Below are positions 13,401 through 25,400 of a DNA stretch of 64,000 nt, piece by piece (position 1 is the stretch's first letter; every line of letters begins with the position of its first letter). A program made the translations under genes and the position numbers. The stretch is taken from positions 770,267 to 834,266 of the forward strand of contig NZ_SJPV01000002.1 of the NCBI RefSeq assembly GCF_007860135.1, in the 5' to 3' direction. The notes beneath the pieces are model-generated. The model was not told where the DNA came from and searched no databases. It saw only the letters and a list, made by a program, of their open reading frames with translations. Source of the stretch: Novipirellula artificiosorum. GTDB taxonomy: Bacteria > Planctomycetota > Planctomycetia > Pirellulales > Pirellulaceae.

Positions 13401-16400
13401 TGCGGTTTTCTCCACCGACGTCGTCGCCATCGCGAACACCCGTGACGACGTTGAAGCTGAAACCGCTGTCGATGTTCGAGGCGTCGCTGCCAGCCACGGT
13501 GACTCGGGTGACATGTTCGGCGGTGAGCAGGGAAGATGCGTCATCGGATACGTCGGCGGTACGTCCGCCGAAGAGGGAACCGGCCCCAGGCTGGAAGCCT
13601 AGGCCACTGGCGGCCCCGGCGACCCCGTAGGTTTGCTCGGCCCAAACATCGGTCTGAGAAAAGCCGCTGTTGAGTCCTGCACTCGACGTGATCGTGCGAG
13701 AGTCGACGACGACAAAGTAGGTATCATCCAGCAAACTCGTAAACGAGTAGAAACCGCCCACATCTGTGGATGTGGTTGCGAACAACGTGTCGCCTGCTGA
13801 AATAACGTTGTCATCGTCGGCGTCTTGGTACAGATACACCGTCGTGCCAGCAGCACCGACGGCATCGGCAAGACTTGAGTCTCCGTTGACATCCTCAAAG
13901 ATGTTTCCTTCGATTCGGTACGCATCCGTCACATCGATCGTGATAGTATTCGCGGTCGGATCGGTGTCGACTCCCGGCGAACCGCCGTCGTCGCGCACTT
14001 GGAAGTCGAACGTGGCGTAGGCAGTGCTGCTTTCACCCGCGATTGGCTGGAACTTAAACCGGCCTGCCGCGATATCGGTGACTGTCACCACTTGGCTTAT
14101 CGATACGGCTTCTCCTGCGTCAATGACGCCATCATTATCCGCATCAACGTAAAGCGTTCCGCTGGTCGCCAACGTGTTGATCACAACCGATTGAAAACTA
14201 TCGCCATCGACATCGCTGAAACCGAAATCGCTTTGGTTGAAGACGTAATCGCTATCTCGCAGTGTTGAAACCGTTGTGTCACTTCCGCTGGGGGCGTCGT
14301 TAAGGTCGGTGACGGTGATCCTAGCGACGGCTGCTTCGTCGCTGAACGCTGTGGTTCCGCCCGTCGAAGCAGCATTCACCTTGGTACCTGCGGTTGAGTT
14401 GTCGCTTTGATCCCAAGCAACGAAGGTCAGATTACCCTGCTCGCCACCGATACCATCTGGCTCATAGCGAATCAGATCAGAATCGCGAAGCACCAGCGCC
14501 GAGACCGCCGATACGGTACCCATGTTGCTCCAAGTCGATCCGCCATTGGTCGAGAACTGCCAAGTCCCGCTGCTGGCACTGATCGCACGAATCGCGATTC
14601 CCTCGGCTACGGATGGTCCATCTGGATCACTGATGTCAAAGCCCGCACCCGAGGCGATGATCGAGGCAACCGTTTGACCCGAGTTGCTCGTCTGGTCTTC
14701 CGTGATGGAATTGAGAGTGTAGAGTCCCGCCCCATCGTCGAGTAGCGGTGCGTCATTCTCGGCGACGATGTTGATTTCTGCTGTCGGAGCACTGTCATTT
14801 CTTACCGCTTGGATTTCCGTTGCATTGAGCGCTCGGTCGTAGATTCGGAAATCATCCAACACTCCGTCGTGTTCCTGAGCTGCAGTGTCCGACGAAAGGT
14901 ATAACGAATGATTGCCCGTGATCGTGCCGGCCTTGACGTCTTGGTCCATTTGCACGCCGTCGACATAGAGCGTGAATGTATTGCCGCTCCGGGTGACCGC
15001 GATGTGAGCCCATTCGCCGACGGTAAACACGTTGTTTGCGACGGAGGTAGGGCCGGCAGACTGATGGTACCAAAACAAATCGTCTCCGTACTGGTTGAGC
15101 ATCCAACCATCGGTTTGCCAGGTCCCGTCGCCATATTCCGCGATTCGACGTGTGCCAGCAGTGACACTGCCGGGTTTATTCCACAACGTGATCGTGAAAT
15201 CACCGTCTGGTTTGAAGTCGTCGCTGTAGGGGATCTCGACATAGCCGCCCGTGTCCCCGAAATCGAGAGCATGACCGGATTCCCCTGTCACCCAATCGGT
15301 ACCTGGATCCATGTTATTCAGCGTTCCGTCGTTACCGTTACCCGATAGATCATGCAGTGTATCGCCAGTGGCTTCGTCAAAGTTCCAATAGCCGACCAGT
15401 CCAGACGGGCCACCTGGCCCCCAACTCACGTGCTCGCTATCGGTCGTGCCGTCGTTGGTGACAAACGTAAGCGCCCGAGCGGTCGTATCGGGCGAATCGG
15501 AAGTGTTTTCGTAAGTTACCGTTCTGAGTACTTTCTCGTAATTGGCAGCGCTATCGGCTCCAGTCAAACTCAGCACACCGGTTCCGCTGTCGTAGCTGGC
15601 CGTGATGGAGGTGCCGGTCGTATCAGCGGCCAACAACTCGGCCGTTCCATCCAGTTGGTTCACAATCGTGATCGTTAGCGAAGCCAGATCTTCAAGATCA
15701 GCGTCGTAGACCGTGGCATCGACAAAATCAGACACCAACACCGGTCCGCCACCTTCGGTGAAGGTTGTGACGTAGTGGTTGTCGCTAGCGCCAGAACTAT
15801 CGTTGGAGTCCAAGTCGATGACCGGGGCATCGTTCACCTCTGACACGACGATATTGCCGGTCGTTGTTTGGCTGGAATATGCCGTTGTTCCACCATTGGA
15901 TGAAGCATCACCGTAAGATAGCACCGCGTTGGTCGACGGCGATGGTCCGCTGGTGCGGTCCCAACCACGGAACGTGAAGGTTGCCGTTTCGCCGGAATTA
16001 CCATCAGGCAGGTATCGTAGATTGCTGGCAGATTCCAGGTGCAAGGCGTTGGCCTCGGAGAGGCCGGAAATATTCACCCACATTGAACCGTCAGTGGAAT
16101 ATTGCCAATTCCCGTTGCCAGTCACCCCCGTGATCGCCAGCCCGCTTTGGGAACCGGTATCAGCGTCGGCGTAGCCGCTGGTGGAAAGCAAGGTGGTGAT
16201 CGGCAATGTGGCCGATGGTGTGTCTTCGTCGGTGCCAAACAGATTCACGACCGAATTGCCAAGTGTGGGCGCGTCGTTGACAGCGGTGACTTCGACGGTA
16301 CTGGTTTGTACCACGCTGGTGTCATCGCCATCGTCGATGGTCCAACTGATGGTTCGATCTGTGGTTGACGGGGCGTCCGAAGTGTTTTCGAAGGTAACAC

Positions 16401-19400
16401 TGCGCAGCGCTGCTTCGTACTCGGCGACCGTTGCGGTTCCCGATAGCGTCAGCGTGTCACCACTAAACACGCCGGTGATGCCATTCTGGTTGGTGAATCC
16501 CAATACATCAGCGCCGGATTGGAATCCGCTTGAAATCTGGATCGTTGCACCCTCCAGATCCGTGTCGTCCAAGTCCACCAGCGAAATATTTGAGTGCAAC
16601 GTGGTTGCAGGATCATTCTCGGTGTAGGCAAGCGTATCACCATAGGAAGCAAATCCGTGGGATGTGGTCACGTTCGCTGCCGACATGCCGCCCATCGTTC
16701 CGTGATGTCCGTTGCCACTGTCGTCGGTGACACCGTCTGATCCCGTCGCCGCGCCAGTGAACGAATAGCTTGCCACCAAGTTGCTGCGAGAACCAGAAAG
16801 CGATTCATGCATCGAGGCTTTGACTTCGTCGGCAGTCAGGGCATCATTCCAGATTCGCACCTCATCCATCATTCCATCGAAGCGATAGCTCGTATTGAGC
16901 GGCCACCCCGAGATTCTCGCATTCGATGTCGCAAAAGCAGCTGCATCATTTGGCGATCCCAAACGTTGCGTCATGACTTGCTCGACGCCATCGATGATCA
17001 AACGGCTGCCCGTAACGCTGCCGTTGTGAAAGACGGCGGCGACGTGGTGCCACCCCGAGCTTAGGCCTGCGCTACTGATACCGTACAAGTCGCCTGACGC
17101 CGTGTTGAATCCAAAATGTCCACCATTGATCCATAGGTCATAGGACCCGAATCCGAAAGGCATCACACTATCGGTGCCATCCCAGTTCATCCAAAATTCG
17201 ACAGTGACTTCGGTGCCGGCGTCAGTATTAACTGGCAATCCGGATAAGGTGATCGTGTCATCGCCGCTTTCGACGTTGATGACTTCGTTGCCTGGATCAT
17301 CCAAATCCGACCCGGTCACCACGACCGCCGGATCGTTGATTGCGTTGATTGTTACAAGCGAAGCTGTCGCGTTAGTCGTGGTGTCGTTCACTCCATCCAG
17401 ATCCGAGTCAGACGCCGTTTGCAGAGTGACGACACGAACCGCGCCGCCGGGCTCGTCGCTGGCATTGTCGTAGGCGATCGTGTCGACCAAGGCATTCGCG
17501 TCGGTGGACGAGATACCGCCTGACTTCGTAATCGTCACGGTCGCCGTTGTCGCGGCAGTCGAGACATTGACCTGATATCCATTTGCGATTGTTGTGGCCG
17601 AGAACGGATCCGTCAGCTTGACTTCTTGACCATCGATAACCAATCGTTCATCGTCACCGTTGGCCAGTCCATCAACCGTGAAAACGAGTGACGAGATCAG
17701 CTCGCCCGCCTCGACGGGATCGATCGACGCGCTGCTGAACAGTCCAACCGCTCCGCCGTTCTCGTTCCAGGTGGGAGAGTCCCCCGTCACACTGACTGCG
17801 GGTGCGTCGTCTACTTCATGCACCTTGATGACCAGCGTTTCGGCTGCCGAATCATCATCACCGTCATTCGCCACCAAAGTCAGCGTACGGTCGGACGTGT
17901 CGGGATCGTCGCTGTTGTTGTCGAAGGTGATTTCGGCAATCGCGTCCTTATAGTCCTGGAAGGTGACCGAACTCGCCGTGTCGCTGGTTAGCGTCAGCGT
18001 GATGCTGCCATCGGAACTGAGGTTTCCCGCCGGGATGCGGGACACGGAAATGCCCAACGCGTTGATTGCTGATTCGTTGACGTTCAGGATGTCACCGACC
18101 CGGCCATCGGTCAGCGTGACGGTCAGGGATTCAACGAAGGAATCATCAGGGTCCGTGATCACAAAATCGCTGTCCGAGATCGCGATCGGCCCGCCGTCTT
18201 CGGTAAAGACCGTCGTTCCCTGATTTGTTTGGATCGTGAAATCGCTGACGTTCAGTTGGTTGCCGGTTCCTGTGTAATTTGCCAATATCAGCGGCGCGAT
18301 GTAGGCGGTGCCGTGACGGAACAGGGTCTGACTGAGTGCACCGGAATCGTATCCGCCCCCAAGTGTGACCGTATAGTCGGTTTCCGTTGTGGGAATCCCC
18401 GCATTGGAAACCAGTGGATATTGATAGGTGCCGCCGCTGGGCGACATGTTCCGAACTGCTTCCCCGGCTAGTAGGGTTGGCCCCGCCCATGCGGATCGCA
18501 ATGTGATCACGTTTCCAACGATCGCATCTTGATCCCACAGATCGAATTCGAGATTGCGCGTGTACGTGTAGTCGGCATAGGTCTCGCCCAGACTATTGGT
18601 GTAGCCATACCATGCTATCGAACGATCGTTCGCCGTTGCTCCTTCGTACCAACCGGTTGTATCGCTGAGCACGATTTGAGTCGCGCCGGTGACCAAGTCG
18701 ACCGCTAGTGTTGTGTCGACCGCCGCCGCGTACTTTCCGGTGTGCTGCGACATGATTTGGTCACCGTCAATGTCGTAGCTATAGAATCCGAGGTATTGTT
18801 TTTCGGCGGGATCATAGTTTCCACCAACGCCGTCGCCCGAAGATGCGGTCACCGAAACGTCATAGGTCTGGCTTGGATCGATCGCGATCCAGTTATCCGA
18901 ACCATAGTTGACCTTGCCAATGTCCGTGCGAGATGACGAGCCGCCGAAATCACCAATGAATTCACCAAAGCCAGTTTGGATTTCCGGCGCATCGTTGACG
19001 GCGTTGACCGTCATATTCACGGTTCCCGCGTCCAGGTGCCCGTCGGTGTCGCGAATCGTGTAGTCGAAGCTATCGGCACCGTTGAAGTTGGTGCCGCCCG
19101 AGTAGGTAACTGTGCCGTCGCCATTGTTCGTGACCGTACCGCCGTTCGCGGTGGTGATCGACTGGTCAAAGACTTTCATTTCGACGGCATGGACGTTCAT
19201 GCTACCCTGCCCGGAAGCCGAGCCAATTCCCCAGGCCAATCCTGTTTTTGTGCTGGTTTCTCCTTGCCAGTTGCCGTCATCCCGCCGCACGCCATCGACC
19301 AAAAACGCCGCCTTGGATGTCACCGAGTCATAGACAATTTCGAATTGGTGGTATTCGTCGGTTCCTGTTCCACCCGAGGTGACCGTAATATACTGATTGC

Positions 19401-22400
19401 CAAGATCGTCAATCAGTTCGACGACCAGATCGCCACTGGCGTCCAAGTCGAAATAGGCCAACATTCGTGTCGTGCCGTTTCCGTACCGTAAGAACGTTGT
19501 CCGCGTGTCGCTAAAGTCATCAACCATCCGTAGTTCCGCACTCACGGACCAACCGTTCGCATCCGCCAGGGCGGCGTCCGCCGGTGTCAATTCTTGCCTG
19601 TACGAGGTATAGACTGCCGATTCGCTGGTGTCTGAAATATTCCAGCCGTTTTGTCCCGTTGCTCCGTCTGGTGAGACGCTGCCTGCCGTCAAATTTCCCG
19701 TATTTGGATCGCCATCTTCGGTATCTTCAAACGTCCACTGGCCTCCAGCCACCGATGTAGGGTCGGGAGCGGAACCGGAGTCACCAGCGTCGTAGCTGGC
19801 AATGACTCGCTCAAAGCCGAGTACGGTCAGCGTGTCATTCTCAGGGTCGGTATCGTTACCGAGGACATCGACGACAACGGAACCATCTTCGTCAACACTG
19901 CGTGTATCGTCGACGCCGATCGGTGCCGTGTTGAGACCGTCGATGGTCACTTCCGCGGTGGCGGTATCGGACTGGCCGTTTCCATCACTGATCGTGTAGG
20001 TGAATGTGTCAGTGGCTGATTGTGCCACATCGAGATAGTCGAATTGACCGTTGGGATCATACAGAAAGCTGCCATCCGAATTCAGCGTCAGCAATGCTCC
20101 TGATGCCAGCGAAAACTGACTACCGACATTGACGCCAGACCCGTTGACTTCAGTGACCGTCAGTGTGTCGCCGTTGGCGTCTTGATCGTTGGCGACGACG
20201 CCCTCGATCGCGGCAACGTTCAGAACCGCATTCTCATTGGTCAAATACTCTTCGCTACTAGGATCGGACAGGTCTTGAATCTGTAGCGGTGTCAGCGCCT
20301 TGTCAAAGACGGCCACTTCGTCAATGCGTCCGTCAAATCGCCCATATCCATCGGCGTTGGCTCCGATCGACACTGCCCTGGTCGATGTGGCAACCGCGCC
20401 ACCGACAGAGTGGGTTGCCGATCCGACGAGTAGACCATTCAAGTAGATCTTCATCTCGCCGGTTGCCGCGTCGTAGGTCGCCGCCGCATGGTGCCAGGAA
20501 CCCGTGGTCAATTCCCCAGAACTAGCTATCAATGTGTCGGTGGTTCCACCTGCGTTCACACGCAATCGCAAACGTTCTTCACCGGCGACATTGACCGCCG
20601 CCAGCATCCAATCGTGATCGGCTTCCGCATTGGTGATCGATTTGGAGAGAATTCGAGCATCGGTGGTATCGAAATCATCAGCGTTGAACCACGCGGACAT
20701 CGTGAGCCCCGTGCCGGACACATTGAAATCCCCCAGATTGACTTGACTGCTTGTTCCGTTGAATTCGGCTGCGGTATCGTTGTCATCAACAACACCGGTC
20801 GCTCCCAGCGTCGTATTGACATAGGTGCCATCATTAGCCCCCGTTTCGTCCGTCGCGGTCGTGCCCGTCGACTCGCCCAATCGCCAATATCCAATCGGAG
20901 AGAGACCGAGCGTGTTACTGGCGTATTGACTTGGGTCGTTCACCGCAATGGGCGCACTGTTGACGCCAAAGATTGTGATGGTCCCTACCGCCGTATCGAT
21001 CTCTCCGTTGCCGTCATCCACCGTATAGGTGAAAGTCTCCGTTGCGGATTGTCCGACAACAAGGTGGTCGAAGGCCCCGTTGGGATCGTAAACCAAGTCG
21101 CCAAGTGATCCGACAGTCAGTTTCGCGCCGGAAGCCAAGGTGAACTGGGAATCCACGTTTGCACCGCTGCCATTGACTTGGGTGACCGTTAGTGCGTTGA
21201 GGTCATTGCTGAGAATGCCGCTGGCCGCGGCAATGTTGATCTGTGTGTTGGGATCGGTGCTGAAGAGAGTCCATTGCGGTCCGGCGGTGCCTGATCCGCC
21301 GTCGACGAACGTGCCGTTGTTGGTGCCGGCGGAATCGATGGTCGTTGATCCCGATCCTTCGTTGAATTGCCAGTTGCCAAGAAGTCCGGTTTGGGGCGAT
21401 AGTACCTGATTGAGGTTGGTCTGGATCTCTGTTTGGGTACGCGCGGTATCCCAAATTCGGACATCGTCAATTTGCCCGTTGAAATACTGTCCGGTCGGCG
21501 AATTTTCCCGACTGCCAATACGGAAAGTGTCTTTGTCCGCGTGCGAGTCGCCGATGTTGCCTGACCCGTTGTAAACCTCGACCACTACACCGTTGACGTA
21601 GGTAGTGATCACGCCGTTGTCGTTGGAAACGGCCAAGTGGGACCACTGATTCAGTGGGATAACGTATCCGGTGTTATGCCATGTCCAGCCTGGGTTTGTG
21701 TTGGTGATCGCCCAACGTAGCGTACCGGTGTCGCTGATCCCAATCTCATATTCGCCCTCTCGATTCAGAACAATTGAACCGGACGTTGCATTGTAAGCAG
21801 CGGGATTGACCCACGCCTCCATCGTCATCGATGTCCCAGTGATCTCCAATTGCGTTCCACTTCCAACGTCAACGTAGTCATCCACGCCGTCAAAAGTCAA
21901 ACTGGCTCTATCATCGACCGCAAACAGACCAGCGACATCGTTGACCGCGATTGCCATCACTTCACTGTACGAATTGCCCGCAGCATCCGTGACTTCAATC
22001 GTGATATTGTGCGACGTATCGATCTCGAAATCCAATTGAGACCCATCGGCAACGGTCACTTCACCCGTGTTCGTATCGATTGTAAATCGACCGTTCGCAT
22101 CGTTCGTGATGGTGAAAGTGAAATTGCTGAGTACTTCAGACGCATCCCATTCAATGACGACGTCCGGAGTACCGGGGATTCCATCCGTATCGCCCCAGGT
22201 TCCGTCAACATTCCATAAGAACGCGTAGTCGTGCGTTGCGATGTTGTTGGGTTCCGTGCCGGACCAGTTGGAGTAGGCGCCATTTTGAGCGTTTCCCGAA
22301 GAATCACCCAACCAGAATAGATCGCCAGCCTCAGTGCCGTCATACCAGCGGTATTCTCCCTCAACAATCGCATCGGAAGCACCCAGCCAAAGGTAGTCAT

Positions 22401-25400
22401 TCGCGTCGGTGGCAAACTGATACACCAGCTGCTGCTCGTAATCAGAACGGATTGTCACCAACTGGCCATTGACGCCATTAAGTGAGGATCCCGTGGCAAT
22501 CGTCAGCGCGGAAGTCCAATCGGTATCCGCGTCGACATAGCGATAAAACTTGCCGGTCGCTGCGTCGTAGGAGAGCGTTGCATCGTTGTTGAGAATGGTT
22601 GAGACGGCGTCGGGGATTTCAATGACCCGGATGTCGCCAACGACCGCCGCTGCATCACCTGATTCCAATGACTCGAACGCCAGCGTCGTGCTCGTGCTGT
22701 CAGCTGTGAAAATCATGCTGCGATGATTCCACAGCATGTTGGTGTACGACCAGCTTGTGTTCTTTTCAGCAACGAAGTCTTCAGATTGTCCGCCTGCCGA
22801 GACTCGATACGCCAAGGATGGATCGGAACCCCAGTCGCCCGACTCGACGAACACAACCTGATAAGACTTACCCACCTCAGTAGTCAGGTCTTGCGAGAGC
22901 AGCCCAGGAATCGTGCCCGCTAGCTCGACGGACCAACCACCCATCGGCGTGCCATCCCAATAGGTATCAACCAGAACCAGCTCGTCAGTGACATCCCAAT
23001 CGCCAATCGTTTGACCATCGGTATAGAGTAGCCAGGCTGTTGGGTTGGCTGCGTTGAGGAATCGTCCATCGCTGACGATGTCGTTGTGAACATCAGGATC
23101 GGTTGGCACCACGTACCCGACGCTAGTTCCATCGGCACTGTTTTCGTTGATGTTCAAATCGCCGATGGGCGTGCTGGCAGCGAAACCGCCACCGCTCGCA
23201 TGACCGATGCTCAGGTTGTTGCCGCCGACGACATCGACCACTTCGCTGGATCCGTTAAAGCCGTCCATTTGCCAGTTCGCGACCAGCCCGCTGGGCAAAC
23301 TCCCAGCATCAAACTTCTGCTGATGGTTCAGTGCGATCTCGTCAGCCGATCTGACTTCGTTCCAAATGCGGACGTCGTACAGCGTTCCGGAGAACACGTC
23401 GATGGTATTGAAGCCTCCCAACACAGTGTCTTGATCTTGACCAAATACGAGTTCACCCGTTCCGGTCAGTGATTGGCCGGTTTGGTAACCTGTAAACGAC
23501 TCGACCAGATCGCCATCGACATAAAAGGTGACTGTGCCGTTCGTGGCGTCCCAGCCAACGGCAACATGATGTAGCTCGCCATCAAATAGCTCTGCATAGG
23601 AACCCGTGGTGCTTTGAATGGGCGATCCGGTTGAGCTGGCTGCAAACCAGATGCGACCGTCACTTTTCAGCAGCAACGCCAACTCTTCGTCATTGCTTCC
23701 GTCGGCGTAGGACAGCAACGGCGTGAGGTCGGTGCCAGGTGTACTGACTGCGAAGGACGTTTCAATCGTCACGCTTGTCAAGCCGTCAAGGATGGCACCG
23801 CCATTATCGGCCACCAGGTACGCATCGTTGCCGCCGTCGGCGTTTAACTCGATCCCACTGGAAAGATTGGTGGGGGCGTTATCTGACTCGGCCAAATCAT
23901 TCAGCGAAACCGTGAAGGCTTCTTCGTACCAGTTGCCGTCAACGTCGATCACTCGCACCATAAGGCTATGAGAGGCATTTGTTTCGTAGTCGAGCAGTGA
24001 GCCATCGGCGACTGTGATCTGACCCGTGTCGGTATCGATGGAAAACGCACCGGCCACCGTTTGCGTTTGAATCGCGTAGGTCAACGCTTGCGTCGCATCG
24101 AGCACCGCGTCGGCGTCCCACTCGATGATGTAGTTATGCGGAGATCCCGTTGTGCCGGCGTCGTACCATTGCCCGGATGTGGAATCGAGTCGGATGGCGT
24201 CCTCGGCTGCGCCGACGTCATTGGGTTGGCTACCCGAAACCCAGTTTGCGTACTCGCCGGTGCGATATCCATCGATCGCTCCATCCCAGAACTTGTCGGC
24301 TTCCGCACCGCCCTCAATCCACCGCCACTCGCCTTCGGTGGTTGCGTCGGTACCACCAAGCCAGACACTGCCGCCTCCGGTCTCCGTGTTTGCCAAATTC
24401 GTGACGAATTCGTTCTCTGCCGCAGAGCGAATTGCGGCAAGCTGGCCATTGATGCCGTTCAATCCCGTCGATTCAGCACTCGTTTTGGCCACGCTCCAAT
24501 CAATGGCCCCTGCGACGACCTTGTAGAATTTGCCTGTTTCGGCGCTGTACCGCAGATCGGAGTCGGCAGCCAGCAACGCTGCGATCTGGGCTTCGCGTTC
24601 GGCATCGATTCCCAAAACGCTTCCGACGACGGTTTCTGCGATGCTGTTCTCGTCCAAAGAAAATGTCAGCGTGGCTTCGCTTGACGTGAATCCGCTGATC
24701 GCGGTGTGTTTGACCGTCAAGTTATTTCCGCTGACCGACTCGGTAATGACTCCGTCGGACGACAGATTGTCAAAGTTCCACTGGGCAAGCATCCCGGTCT
24801 CATCGTGAGGCAATGCGGACCGGTAGGACGCTTGCACTTCCGTTGCCGTTCGCACATCCGCGAAGACCCTCGCGTTATACAGGGTTCCACCAAACTCTTG
24901 AGCGGGTGAGAATCCACCTTCCACTGAATCTTGTTCCTGCCCAAACAGAAGCGCGCCACCCGAACCGAGAGTCGTTCCGGTGGCCAATCCGGTACCGCTG
25001 TCGATCAAGACGCCATCGTGAAAAATTTGCCAGTTTCCAGCGGTGTTGTCCCATGTAAACGACAGCGACTGACGCTGCCCGTCGGCTAGCGTTGAATAGT
25101 CAAAGCCGCTTGATGTCACCAATCCACCATTGAGGTAGATCTGCAGATCGGTGCCGACACCGTAGAGGAGAAAACTATTGGCGTTCCCCGATGTCGCGTA
25201 AGAGAGAATCGCCACGTTGGAAAAGTTGGTGGTCGCAAACTGGACCTCCGCCGTGAATTCTGTTCGACCACCAAGAATCGCACCGCCATCGTCGGCCAGC
25301 AGATAGATGTCGTCACCGCCGTCATCGTTGAAGGACACTCCACCAAGATCGGTCACAGTGGTCACCAGATCGCTGGGCACCGGGTCGACCGGCGCAGCGA

